Assembly: GCF_003337275.1 (NCBI RefSeq)
Contig: NZ_QPJQ01000018.1
Span: forward strand, 1 to 64,000
Direction of reading: 5' to 3'
DNA length: 64,000 bases
From: Marinomonas foliarum
GTDB lineage: Bacteria > Pseudomonadota > Gammaproteobacteria > Pseudomonadales > Marinomonadaceae
The translations under genes and the position numbers were made by a program. Positions 1 to 7,906 of this stretch are shown here, one piece after another. Each line of letters starts with the position of its first letter. Within the stretch, counting starts at the first letter, position 1. The notes beneath the pieces were generated by a model that was given only the letters and a program-made list of their open reading frames with translations, was not told where the DNA came from and did no database searches.

Positions 1-30
1 CACTTGAATGTCTTTGGTAATCCACTGGTT

Positions 31-60
31 TTCACTTACCGTCCCCTGTCTATTTATAAT
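31..60 (+). promoter_or_regulatory. Candidate sigma-70 promoter of the bacterioferritin pair
   Basis: A perfect TATAAT lies at 55-60, with TTCACT (4 of 6 matches to TTGACA) at 31-36, 18 bases apart. Transcription would start near 67 and leave a leader of about 70 bases before the first bfr. Prediction from sequence only; the rest of 1-138 shows no gene. Confidence 0.45.
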
Positions 61-138
61 AACAAATGAGGCGACAACTATCCTGACACAGGGGGCTTAT
101 TACGAAAATGGACTTGCTTGCGATAAGAGGAAAAGAAT

Positions 139-612
139 ATGAAAGGCAGCAAAAAAGTAATTGATAGTTTGAATACCTTGTTAGCGAACGAATTAGCCGC
201 GATTGACCAATATTTTATTCACTCTCGCATGTATGAAGATTGGGGCTTAGATAAACTTTATGAGCGCCTTAATCACGAGATGGAAGAGGAAACTCAGCAT
301 TCTGATTGGCTTATCAAGCGCATCTTGTTCTTGGAAGGTGTACCGTGCATGACGAAGCGTCGTGATTTATTGATTGGCTCAGATGTTCATTCGATGATGA
401 GCAATGACCTGACGCTTGAACTTGAAGTGGTTAGTTGTGTGAGAGAGGCCATTGCTGTGTGTGAAGCAGAAGGGGATTATCAAACACGTGAGACATTAGA
501 GAAGTTGTTGTTTGATACGGAAGAAGACCATGTTTATTGGTTGGAAAAACAGCTTGGCCTAATGGAAAAAATTGGTATGCAGAATTATTACCAGTCACAA
601 ATGGGTAACTAA
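139..612 (+). CDS. bfr: Bacterioferritin/ferritin subunit with ferroxidase centre, no haem ligand
   Basis: Iron-storage subunit of 157 residues that would oxidise Fe(II) and store it in a 24-subunit cage in the cytoplasm. The di-iron ligands of the Bfr family are visible: E18, E51, H54, E94 and the E-E-x-H motif near 128-131, which is shifted by one inserted residue relative to E. coli Bfr. Position 52, Met in haem-binding Bfr, is Thr, so this subunit should not bind haem by itself. It resembles the FtnA/BfrA type of Pseudomonas. A good site (AGAGGA) precedes the ATG. The second bfr starts 11 bases after the stop, so the two are probably co-transcribed. Confidence 0.93.
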   Translation: MKGSKKVIDSLNTLLANELAAIDQYFIHSRMYEDWGLDKLYERLNHEMEEETQHSDWLIKRILFLEGVPCMTKRRDLLIGSDVHSMMSNDLTLELEVVSCVREAIAVCEAEGDYQTRETLEKLLFDTEEDHVYWLEKQLGLMEKIGMQNYYQSQMGN

Positions 613-623
613 GGAGAGGTGCT

Positions 624-1088
624 ATGAAAGGGGATCGTGACGTAGTTGCCAATCTGAACAAAGTCTTGGCGAATGAGTTGGTTGGTATTAACCAGTATTT
701 TCTTCATGCTCGCATGTTTAAAGACTTTGGATTTAGTGCGCTGGATAAAGCCGATTATAAAACCTCTATCCAAAAAATGAAAAATGCTGATCGTTTGATC
801 GAACGAGTGTTGTTTCTGGAAGGTTTGCCTAATTTGCAAGATCTTGGTCGCCTGAGGATTGGTGAAAACAGCGAAGAGATGATTTCGGCTAACTTGGAGT
901 TTGAGTTAGATACTTTGCCAGCTCTTAAGACGGCTATCGACTTATGTGAGCAGAAAAAAGACTTTATGAGTCGTGATGCATTGGAAAAAATATTAGAAGA
1001 GCAAGAAGAGCAGATCGATTGGCTTGAAACGCAACAGCATTTGATTGCTAGTTCTGGTATTGAAAACTACTTACAGTCGCAAATGTAA
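624..1088 (+). CDS. bfr: Bacterioferritin subunit with haem ligand, degenerate ferroxidase centre
   Basis: Second Bfr subunit, 154 residues. It keeps Met52, the axial haem ligand, but four of the six di-iron ligands are changed: E51 is K, H54 is N, E127 is Q and H130 is Q; E18 and E94 remain. It should therefore bind haem at subunit dimers but not oxidise iron. The upstream subunit has the opposite set, so a mixed cage with divided roles is likely, as described for two-subunit bacterioferritins. A strong GGAGAGG site precedes the ATG. The gene converges on bfd, 15 bases away. Confidence 0.93.
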   Translation: MKGDRDVVANLNKVLANELVGINQYFLHARMFKDFGFSALDKADYKTSIQKMKNADRLIERVLFLEGLPNLQDLGRLRIGENSEEMISANLEFELDTLPALKTAIDLCEQKKDFMSRDALEKILEEQEEQIDWLETQQHLIASSGIENYLQSQM

Positions 1089-1103
1089 TTCATTATTTTG
1101 CCA

Positions 1104-1298
1104 TTAAGCTACTTGAACTTGGGTGTCGGCAATCTTGATTAGCTCACTGTTCAGTAGCTTTTTTGCGCACTGGCAGCATTTTCCGCACTGGCTACCAATA
1201 CTGTGTTCTTTGTAGAGTTCACGCATGGTTGTTGCCCCATCTTGAATGGACGCTTTGATCTCTTTGTCTGATACTCTGTTACAAATACAAACGTACAT
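1104..1298 (-). CDS. bfd: Bacterioferritin-associated ferredoxin
   Basis: A 64-residue [2Fe-2S] protein. The four ligands of the BFD family are visible as C4-x-C6 and C38-x-x-C41, with extra cysteines at 42 and 44. In the family, Bfd docks over the haem of Bfr and passes electrons in to release stored iron. It faces the two bfr genes, and the haem-bearing subunit at 624-1088 is the expected docking partner. Two Fur-box-like sequences lie directly upstream, consistent with induction in iron starvation. Confidence 0.93.
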   Translation of the reverse strand: MYVCICNRVSDKEIKASIQDGATTMRELYKEHSIGSQCGKCCQCAKKLLNSELIKIADTQVQVA

Positions 1299-1367
1299 AA
1301 ATGAAAATCACTCTCACTAATATTCTGATCATGCGATTCTATTTTTAATGTTAATGATTATCAATAG
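1299..1367 (-). promoter_or_regulatory. Two Fur-box-like sites upstream of bfd
   Basis: Two stretches resemble the 19-bp Fur consensus. One begins at 1299 right at the bfd start (AATGAAAATCACTCTC, 13 of 16 positions), and one lies at about 1350-1366 (TTAATGATTATCAATAG, 13 of 17). Their place in the bfd promoter fits Fur repression of bfd as known in other gammaproteobacteria. Matches were counted by eye. Confidence 0.5.
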
Positions 1368-1425
1368 ATAAATATTAATCTATTTTAAATATTTGATAGT
1401 TTTTTTGTCGAGTGTATTGATAAGC

Positions 1426-1466
1426 CTACTGATAAGACCGCTGAACGGCTTAGGTCTTATCAGTAG
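1426..1466. other. Perfect 14-bp inverted repeat downstream of the DsbA-like gene
   Basis: The arms at 1426-1439 and 1453-1466 (CTACTGATAAGACC and its complement) are perfect, with a 13-base loop. It lies between bfd and the end of the DsbA-like gene. No T-run directly follows on either strand, so it is not a classic intrinsic terminator. It may protect the 3' end of the message or be a dispersed repeat. Confidence 0.6.
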
Positions 1467-1488
1467 CATAATGAAATTACAGAGTTTC

Positions 1489-2130
1489 TTACTGTTCTTT
1501 TTCTGCAATATCCGTCAAAACTTTCAGAAAGGCTTCTGGGTCATGGGCGCCATGAACCATGTATTTATCATTGATGACATACGTAGGCACAGACTGGATA
1601 TCCAAACTGCGTAGGTGTTGTAACTTCTTCTCAGTAAGAGCTTTCGCTTGTGTGCTGAGTGCATATTCTATATCGACTTTTTGCATGCCAATGCTAACGG
1701 CTACTTCTTCAAGAATACTTTTTGATCCTATGTCTTTTCCGTCAGTGAAATAAGCATGGAATACCGCCAACACAAAAGGTGTAGCTAGCCCAGATTTTGT
1801 AGCAGCAAGCACAAATTGATGAGCAAGCTTGGTATTGGGGATGCGGTCTTTTTCTGAGAAATTAAATTGAATACTTGCTTCGATACCCACTTGCTGGATA
1901 GCGTGAGTGGCTTCGTTTAATTTTTCTTGACTACCGAATCGCTCGCCTAAATAAGTTTCACGGTCTGCACCTTCTAAAGGCATGTCTGGATGCAGTTCAA
2001 AAGGCTGCCAACGAATGTCTATGCGGTAATCGTCTCCTAGCTGTTCAATAGCTTGTTTAAGACGCGAGTAGCCTAAGTAACACCAAGGGCAAACAACATC
2101 TGAAATAATGTCGATACGTAGATCGGCCAT
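1489..2130 (-). CDS. DsbA-family oxidoreductase (FrnE/HCCA-isomerase-like)
   Basis: A 213-residue thioredoxin-fold protein of the FrnE-like branch. A CPWC active site sits at residues 14-17 directly after the first beta strand, followed by the long helical insertion of this family. There is no signal peptide, so it is probably cytoplasmic, unlike DsbA itself. Relatives act as disulfide oxidoreductases, some in oxidative stress; the substrate is unknown. An upstream in-frame start exists at 2145, but an AGGAG site at proper spacing supports the ATG at 2130. Confidence 0.8.
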   Translation of the reverse strand: MADLRIDIISDVVCPWCYLGYSRLKQAIEQLGDDYRIDIRWQPFELHPDMPLEGADRETYLGERFGSQEKLNEATHAIQQVGIEASIQFNFSEKDRIPNTKLAHQFVLAATKSGLATPFVLAVFHAYFTDGKDIGSKSILEEVAVSIGMQKVDIEYALSTQAKALTEKKLQHLRSLDIQSVPTYVINDKYMVHGAHDPEAFLKVLTDIAEKEQ

Positions 2131-2173
2131 GTATTCTCCTAACAAATAATAAATTACTGAGTATATAAAGTGT

Positions 2174-2848
2174 TTAATTAACGCTTAGCGCAATGCATTG
2201 GCTTATTTCGGTATAAGAACGACTACTTTCTTTATGCCAGTGATTAAACGCAGCTTGTGCTGCTTTCCATGCAGATTGGGTGTCTCTGCCGGTGGTGATT
2301 ATCTCATGTTGGCGCAAGTAACCCTCAACATCCCTCGTTAACATAAAAGTATCTTTGCCCATTGCTCTTAACGTGTAAGGGCCTGTATTACCACCAAGAC
2401 GAGCACCATGTTTTTTTAAGTAGGCCCACAGGCCAATAATGTCGTCATTTGGCCATTGAGCAACAAAGCTCGAAAAAGAGCCGTGGCTAGCCTGACATTC
2501 GCTAATCATAAGGGCATTTTCGCGAATCGTCATAACCTTGCCAAAGTTGCGAATGATGCGAACGTCTTTGGCTTTTTCTTCCCACATTTCGTCATGGATT
2601 AGCAGCATCTTTTCAATGTCAAAGCCGAAAAATACGGTTTCGAACCCAGGCCATTTATTGCGAACCACTTGCCAATTGATGCCAGATTGAAAGATTTTCT
2701 GAGAGAAGGCTGCAAGCCACCGGTCATCACTGTGTTGGCTTAATTGTGCTGTGCTCAGTGGCACAGAGAGCATCGCGTCTAGAAGGTTTTTTCCTCCATG
2801 GCGAAGAGCTGCCCGATCATAAATGGATTGGAAGAGTTCGTATTTCAT
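2174..2848 (-). CDS. DNA-3-methyladenine glycosylase I-like protein
   Basis: A protein of about 224 residues of the Tag fold: a core motif with F-Q-S-G-I-N-W followed by N-K-W-P-G-F matches the family block where Tag has Q-x-G-L-x-W. Tag excises 3-methyladenine in base-excision repair. The N-terminal Cys and the Cys/His pair that bind zinc in E. coli Tag are not seen, so this is a zinc-less relative and its specificity is less certain. An in-frame start exists at 2914, but a CAGGAG site six bases upstream favours the ATG at 2848. It is 43 bases from the DsbA-like gene on the same strand. Confidence 0.72.
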   Translation of the reverse strand: MKYELFQSIYDRAALRHGGKNLLDAMLSVPLSTAQLSQHSDDRWLAAFSQKIFQSGINWQVVRNKWPGFETVFFGFDIEKMLLIHDEMWEEKAKDVRIIRNFGKVMTIRENALMISECQASHGSFSSFVAQWPNDDIIGLWAYLKKHGARLGGNTGPYTLRAMGKDTFMLTRDVEGYLRQHEIITTGRDTQSAWKAAQAAFNHWHKESSRSYTEISQCIALSVN

Positions 2849-2993
2849 ATTGGACTCCTGTTTTGTAGCGGCCAGTTTATCATAAGCCTTGCTTGATATA
2901 ATGGAGTTAACCAATATCTTGTTTGGTATTTTAGTGATTGACGCTATGTGTTTGTCCTATAATGCCAATAAATGACCTATCGAGAGAAGTTGA

Positions 2994-3719
2994 ATGACAC
3001 ACTTAAGCGTTAATTTGAATAAAATTGGTTTACTTCGAAATTCTCGTGGAAGAGATTACCCAAATTTAATTGATATGGCTGAACGCACACTTGAGCTGGG
3101 TGCGTTTGGTATTACTATTCATCCAAGACCTGATCAGCGACATGCTACGTATCAAGATGCGCACGATTTAAAGGCGTTATTAAAGCGCTTTCCTGGCACA
3201 GAGCTGAATGTTGAGGGCTTTCCAGATGCACAGTTTTTAGATGTGGTGTTAGAAGTAGAGCCGGATCAATGTACCTTGGTGCCTGATGATCCAAACCAGC
3301 TGACTTCAGACCACGGGTGGAATATAGCTCGTGATCAAGACGCCTTACGCTCAGTTATTGCAAAACTTAAGGCAAAGGGAATTCGAGTGGTATTATTTAT
3401 GGATCCTGATGCTGAAAGTATGGCCTTAGCAAAAGAAGTGGGAGCTGATCGTGTTGAACTTTATACAGAAGCGTACGCGAATGCTTATGGTAAAGAGGGC
3501 TTTGATGCTGTGCTTGAAGAATATCAGCAAGCTGCCCAAGCCGCATTGGATGCAGGTTTAGAAGTGAATGCTGGACATGACTTGGATTTGAACAATGTTC
3601 AGGCCTTATGTGAACAAGGTCGAATCATGGAAGTGTCAATTGGCCATGCGTTAACTGTGGAAGCGTTAAATATGGGCTGGGATAGCGTTGTAAAAGCGTA
3701 TCTCGCTAAGCTAGCTTAA
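2994..3719 (+). CDS. pdxJ: Pyridoxine 5'-phosphate synthase, divergent type
   Basis: A 241-residue TIM-barrel enzyme that condenses 1-deoxyxylulose 5-phosphate with 3-amino-2-oxopropyl phosphate to give pyridoxine 5'-phosphate, the last ring-forming step of vitamin B6 synthesis. Catalytic landmarks are present: His in T-I-H-P-R, Glu in N-V-E-G and His in N-A-G-H. The N-terminal V-N-L-N-K-I replaces the V-N-x-D-H-x of E. coli PdxJ, and the rest also reads more like PdxJ of Bacteroidetes. It is not in the usual recO-pdxJ operon; tapT follows after 24 bases. Confidence 0.9.
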   Translation: MTHLSVNLNKIGLLRNSRGRDYPNLIDMAERTLELGAFGITIHPRPDQRHATYQDAHDLKALLKRFPGTELNVEGFPDAQFLDVVLEVEPDQCTLVPDDPNQLTSDHGWNIARDQDALRSVIAKLKAKGIRVVLFMDPDAESMALAKEVGADRVELYTEAYANAYGKEGFDAVLEEYQQAAQAALDAGLEVNAGHDLDLNNVQALCEQGRIMEVSIGHALTVEALNMGWDSVVKAYLAKLA

Positions 3720-3743
3720 ATACTAGTAATTAGAGATCAGTCA

Positions 3744-4343
3744 ATGCAAAGTGGAAAAAGAGCACGCTGCGATACGTGTGGTTTTTTAGCTGATCAGTGT
3801 ATTTGTCAGTGGATACCAGCGCTTTCTACACGATTAAAAATCTTGGTACTACAAGACCCTAAAGAAGCGCAACATGCTAAGAACACTGTGTCATTTTTGT
3901 ATTTAGGCCTGCCGTCAGTGGAATGTATTTCGACAGCCAATCATGATGCGATGATTCAGGTCTTTAGGCAAATAGATCCGGCCAAATGGCGTTTAGTGTT
4001 TCCATCGGATTCTGCTGAGTCTATTGAATCTATAAGCGCTGACACGGCTTCTGAAATTGAGGGTTTGATTTTACTTGATGCCACTTGGCGTAAAGCGAAG
4101 AGGCTATATTTTACAGAGCCCTTATTGCATGCTTTTGGTGCTGTCTGTTTTTCGCAGCCGCCAGAAGGGCAGTACAGTATTCGCAAATCACCCAGTGCAG
4201 AATCGTTATCGACTCTTGAAGCCTGTGCTTATGCGATAGAGCAAGTCACTGGTGAAAATATGCAACCACTAAGAGAGTTTATGGTGGCCGCTCAAGAATG
4301 GCAGTGGCGCAGGCAGCCTTTGAGTCACCGGCACCTTGATTAG
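3744..4343 (+). CDS. tapT: DTW-domain tRNA-uridine aminocarboxypropyltransferase
   Basis: A 199-residue protein with the DTW/YfiP fold. An N-terminal cysteine cluster (C-x-x-C-x6-C-x-C) probably binds zinc; the D-x-T-W block (L-L-D-A-T-W-R-K) and the later S-x-R-K-S-P motif are present. E. coli YfiP (TapT) transfers the aminocarboxypropyl group of SAM to U47 of tRNAs to make acp3U. The gene follows pdxJ by 24 bases. Function is assigned by family. Confidence 0.85.
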   Translation: MQSGKRARCDTCGFLADQCICQWIPALSTRLKILVLQDPKEAQHAKNTVSFLYLGLPSVECISTANHDAMIQVFRQIDPAKWRLVFPSDSAESIESISADTASEIEGLILLDATWRKAKRLYFTEPLLHAFGAVCFSQPPEGQYSIRKSPSAESLSTLEACAYAIEQVTGENMQPLREFMVAAQEWQWRRQPLSHRHLD

Positions 4344-4383
4344 TGGTTATTCCGTTATTAGAAAAAAGAGATTTGAAATTATT

Positions 4384-4677
4384 ATGAGCAAACAAACTGA
4401 AATTGAAGCAGCGGTATTGCGTCGTCTTTTGAAGCACCTTGATGACAATAAATCTGTGCAAAATATTGATTTAATGAACTTGGCAGGATTCTGTCGCAAC
4501 TGTCTGAGTAAATGGTATATGGCTGAAGCAGAACAGCAAGGAGTCGATGTTAACTATGATGAAGCTCGCGAATTCGTCTATGGCGAACCATATGATACTT
4601 GGAAAGCTAGGTATCAGCCAGAAGCGACTGCAGAGCAGCTAGCTGCATTTAATGCAAAGTCAAAGTCTGAGAAGTAA
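4384..4677 (+). CDS. DUF1244 family protein
   Basis: A 97-residue protein with the conserved core of DUF1244 (Q-N-I-D-L-M-N-L-A-G-F-C-R-N-C around residues 25-39), including the C-x-x-C pair. The family is small, single-domain and common in proteobacteria; its function is not established. The frame runs open from 4336, but the ATG at 4384 gives the usual length. The annotated lapG frame overlaps its 3' end by 26 bases. Confidence 0.85.
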   Translation: MSKQTEIEAAVLRRLLKHLDDNKSVQNIDLMNLAGFCRNCLSKWYMAEAEQQGVDVNYDEAREFVYGEPYDTWKARYQPEATAEQLAAFNAKSKSEK

Positions 4678-5374
4678 TTTACCATTGAAAAAACGATTCC
4701 AATCGTTTTTTTTACTTTCGGGGCACGGCAGAAGATGTTTGTGTGTGCTCCTGATCGTGTGTTTTGTGCCGCATTTGTGGCTATACGCTGACGTATCGGA
4801 TAAATATCGTAAGCTGGCTAAGCAAGCTGCGACTGTTTATGGTGCAGATGCAGAAAAACGCATACTAGCATGGCGCAAGTTGATAGATGAGTCTCAATCA
4901 TTACCCATAGTAGAACAGCTAGCTGTGGTGAATAATTTTTTTAATCAAATGGATTTTGTTGATGATATGACTCTATGGGGCAAGGAAGACTATTGGGCTA
5001 CGCCAATTGAGTTTTTAGGGATGCAAGCAGGGGACTGCGAAGATTTTACTATTGCTAAATATTTCACCTTAAGAGAGCTTGGTGTGCCTGATGATAAACT
5101 ACGACTTGTGTATGTAAAAGCATTGAAGCTAAACCAACATCATATGGTATTGGCGTATTATCATAAGCCAACATCTGTTCCAGTCTTGCTTGATAATCTA
5201 GATAAAGAATTAAAACCCGCGACAAAGCGCAATGACCTCTTGCCTATTTATTCATTTAATGCAGAGAACATGTGGCTATCGAAAGAAAAAGGACGCGGTG
5301 TATTGGTCGGAGGCTCATCTAGGTTGAGCTTGTGGACAGAATTAAATAATCGTTTTAATACGATGACAAATTAG
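4652..5374 (+). CDS. lapG: LapG-type periplasmic cysteine protease
   Basis: A bacterial transglutaminase-like cysteine protease (BTLCP/DUF920) of up to 240 residues. The catalytic triad fits LapG: Cys129 in G-D-C-E-D-F, His164 in H-H-M-V-L and Asp181 in L-L-D-N-L. The Asp and Glu flanking the Cys are the Ca2+ ligands known in LapG. A basic N-terminus and hydrophobic stretch (about residues 29-46) form a signal peptide. LapG cuts the N-terminus of a large surface adhesin and so releases cells from biofilm. lapD follows 10 bases after the stop. The start is unclear: ATG 4652 overlaps DUF1244 and the hairpin at 4688; TTG at 4685 or 4739 are alternatives. Confidence 0.88.
   Translation: MQSQSLRSNLPLKKRFQSFFLLSGHGRRCLCVLLIVCFVPHLWLYADVSDKYRKLAKQAATVYGADAEKRILAWRKLIDESQSLPIVEQLAVVNNFFNQMDFVDDMTLWGKEDYWATPIEFLGMQAGDCEDFTIAKYFTLRELGVPDDKLRLVYVKALKLNQHHMVLAYYHKPTSVPVLLDNLDKELKPATKRNDLLPIYSFNAENMWLSKEKGRGVLVGGSSRLSLWTELNNRFNTMTN
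4688..4713 (+). terminator. AT-rich hairpin with T-run at the DUF1244/lapG junction
   Basis: Arms AAAAAACGA and TCGTTTTTT enclose a TTCCAA loop, followed by two more T. It starts 11 bases after the DUF1244 stop and looks like a weak intrinsic terminator. It falls inside the longest lapG frame, which makes the lapG start uncertain. Confidence 0.5.
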
Positions 5375-5384
5375 GAGAACGTGG

Positions 5385-7346
5385 ATGACCCTGTTCCGTC
5401 AATTAATGATAACAATAATCGTCATTTTTTCGTTGATGCTTGCTGTCGTAATGGGTATCAATTTTAACACCACGAAAGGCTATTTGATCGGACAGCTGAC
5501 ATCGACCACGCAAGATTCGGCTACCTCTCTGAGTATGTCAGTCTCAGACTTTATGGCCTTGGAAGATTATGCATCTGTTGGAAGTAGTATCAACGCAGTA
5601 TTTGATAGCGGTTATTTTTCTGAAGTGCGTATCCATGTTTATGCTACAGAGCAAGACATCGTCCGCTCGAATGAAACAAAAATTGATGGTGTTCCAAGTT
5701 GGTTTATTCAACTGATTGATTTTAAAGTGCCGGTTGCTAAAGCCGTTATTTCAAACGGTTGGAATGAGCTTGGGCAGGTATACATTACGGGCAGTGCAGG
5801 TTATGGCTATCATCAGCTTTGGTTGGCATCTCGAGATTTACTAATCTCATTTTTTGTCATTGGGGCAATAACGTTAATTGTTGGTAGTTTTGCTTTGCGT
5901 TACTTGTTCCGCCCTTTGGTTGAGCTTGAAAAGCAAGCTGAAGCGATACAGCAACGTCGTTTTTTGAAAATGACGAATGTCCCCAAAACTCGCGAACTAA
6001 AATCAGTTGTTTTATCAATGAACCGTATGGCAGAAAAATTAGAGAAAGAATTTGCCTCTGAGGTGGAAACGGCTCAATGGCTGCAAGCGAAAGCGTTTAA
6101 AGATCCGGTAAGTGGACTGGGAAACCGTAACTTCTTTGAAAGTCAGATTAAATCTCACTTTGTTGGAAGAGAGCGTGGAGTCGATGGACTGATATTTGTG
6201 AGTTTGGCCGACTTGGCAAAATTGAATAACGAGAGAGGCTATGAATCTGCGGATATGTTTATTCAATCAGCAGCGGATGTGCTTTCTAAAAAAGTGGCGA
6301 CAATTTCGTCATTTAGTACGCTTGCCCGTTTGTCTGGTGCAGATTTTGTTTTGTTAATCCCTAATATTGACCATAGCCAGCTAAAGCAAATTGTCGAAGA
6401 TATTATGACGGACTTGCTGGAATTAAATGTCGCTAGTATTAGTTATTCAAGCTATGTCGCAAATATTGGTGCTATCTCTGTTGATGGGCAAGTAGATCGT
6501 GCAGGAGCTATGTCGCAAGCGGACAGTGCCCTACGCGAAGCGAAGCGAGCTGGTGCAAACATGACTAAGGTGTTGGATTCCAATATTGGTCAGAGATTGT
6601 CATTGAGTAGGGCAGATTGGAAAGACGTTTTAGAATTAACCATTAAACGCGAATCATTTAAGCTGCAAAAGCAAAAAGTGGTGATGTTGGATTCTTCATC
6701 AGACGATGTTTTAACTACTTCTCATGAAGAAGTGTTTATGGGGCTGGAGCATGCTGGTAAGGAATACCATGCAGGTTATTTCATTGGTTTAGCTGAGCAA
6801 TTTGATCTAGGTGAAAAAATAGACACAGTTATTGTTTCACAAGTTATTCACTACATTCAATCAAGAAACTTAACTGTGCCTCTAACTGTGAATCTATCAA
6901 TGTCATCGTTCTCTAAAGCATCATTTATTGATTGGCTAGATCGAACGCTAGGCTTACTGAGTGCTGATGTGAAGAATAAGTTGATGTTTGAAATATCTGA
7001 GCAGAGTGTGTTGCTAGAGGAATCTCAAGCCAATGTGTTGGCTCAAATACTAAAAAAACATCATGTATCGTTCGGTATTGATAATGTAGGCAAGCAATTT
7101 TCCGCTTTCCAATATCTACAAACGTTAATGCCCGATTACGTGAAAGTGGATTCTTCTTATACACGTATGGCGGCGGGCAAGGAGTCTGAGTCTTTCTTTA
7201 TGCATACCCTGTGTAAGATGTTCAATAGTTTAAATATTGAAGTGATAGCTACTGGTGTAGAGAGTGAAAGACAGCTAATGGCATTGAAGCGATTTGATGT
7301 GGTTGGTGCTCAAGGCTTCTATATTGGGCGCTCTCAAGATATGTAA
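5385..7346 (+). CDS. lapD: LapD-type c-di-GMP receptor (degenerate GGDEF-EAL)
   Basis: A 653-residue inner-membrane receptor. Order: transmembrane helix (about 7-24), periplasmic output domain that binds LapG, second helix (about 150-175), HAMP, GGDEF-like domain and EAL-like domain. The GGDEF signature is degenerate (L-S-G-A-D-F near 316) and the EAL active-site motif is lost, so it should bind c-di-GMP but neither make nor break it. In Pseudomonas, c-di-GMP-bound LapD sequesters LapG and preserves the adhesin. Tight coupling to lapG and a clear GGAG site support the call. Confidence 0.92.
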   Translation: MTLFRQLMITIIVIFSLMLAVVMGINFNTTKGYLIGQLTSTTQDSATSLSMSVSDFMALEDYASVGSSINAVFDSGYFSEVRIHVYATEQDIVRSNETKIDGVPSWFIQLIDFKVPVAKAVISNGWNELGQVYITGSAGYGYHQLWLASRDLLISFFVIGAITLIVGSFALRYLFRPLVELEKQAEAIQQRRFLKMTNVPKTRELKSVVLSMNRMAEKLEKEFASEVETAQWLQAKAFKDPVSGLGNRNFFESQIKSHFVGRERGVDGLIFVSLADLAKLNNERGYESADMFIQSAADVLSKKVATISSFSTLARLSGADFVLLIPNIDHSQLKQIVEDIMTDLLELNVASISYSSYVANIGAISVDGQVDRAGAMSQADSALREAKRAGANMTKVLDSNIGQRLSLSRADWKDVLELTIKRESFKLQKQKVVMLDSSSDDVLTTSHEEVFMGLEHAGKEYHAGYFIGLAEQFDLGEKIDTVIVSQVIHYIQSRNLTVPLTVNLSMSSFSKASFIDWLDRTLGLLSADVKNKLMFEISEQSVLLEESQANVLAQILKKHHVSFGIDNVGKQFSAFQYLQTLMPDYVKVDSSYTRMAAGKESESFFMHTLCKMFNSLNIEVIATGVESERQLMALKRFDVVGAQGFYIGRSQDM

Positions 7347-7386
7347 AATAGCTTGTTTGTGTTGTGGCCTAGTTGAAGGTTGCCAG

Positions 7387-7758
7387 TTAGATTAGCGAGT
7401 CATCTTCTCTTCCGCCAATGTGTTCATTGTCTGCCATTAAACCTTCATCATGTCCGCTATGAACACCACGGACCCATTTCCTACCAAGTAATTTTTTCTG
7501 TGCGGCTAAGGGTAGCTCGGTAAATTGTATTAGGCGCTTTTCGGTAAGAAGGTCAACTAAATCTTCTAAAATTCGCATCATCTCTCCATCAGAGCTAGAG
7601 AGTATTTCTTGGGTACTGGTACTTGCTGATGTGAACTTTTTTTCTAGTATGCTGGCTACAGTTGGATCATTAGGGGCGACTAATAGTTTGTAATCATCTG
7701 ACTGTGATGTGGCAACATCTACAATCACTCCATCTGCATTGAGTTTTGCGTATAGCAT
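7387..7758 (-). CDS. Conserved hypothetical protein (family misnamed tryptophan synthase beta-like)
   Basis: A 123-residue soluble protein with no signal peptide or membrane helix. Its middle (M-R-I-L-E-D-L-V-D-L-L followed by I-Q-F-T-E-L-P-x-A-A-Q-K-K-L) matches a small conserved family of pseudomonads often labelled as tryptophan synthase subunit beta-like. No PLP enzyme features exist and the length excludes TrpB. It lies between lapD and lapB on the opposite strand. Function unknown. Confidence 0.75.
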   Translation of the reverse strand: MLYAKLNADGVIVDVATSQSDDYKLLVAPNDPTVASILEKKFTSASTSTQEILSSSDGEMMRILEDLVDLLTEKRLIQFTELPLAAQKKLLGRKWVRGVHSGHDEGLMADNEHIGGREDDSLI

Positions 7759-7906
7759 ATTTATTTCCTTCTAATATCTCAATTTATGGCAAGGCGGTTT
7801 GTTCTCTTCCCATATTACTTAATAAACACTATTCTAGACCATAGTTCTGATCATTTTATTATTGGTTTTCAAGCCATGTTTCGGTTTTTAAAGGAGAATA
7901 TAGAGT

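Noticed and set aside
1393-1614. 73-residue plus-strand ORF
   Set aside because: Runs through the hairpin and antisense to the DsbA-like gene; no support as a gene.
7387-7758. Tryptophan synthase beta subunit
   Set aside because: The family label is seen in databases, but the protein has 123 residues and no PLP-binding features.
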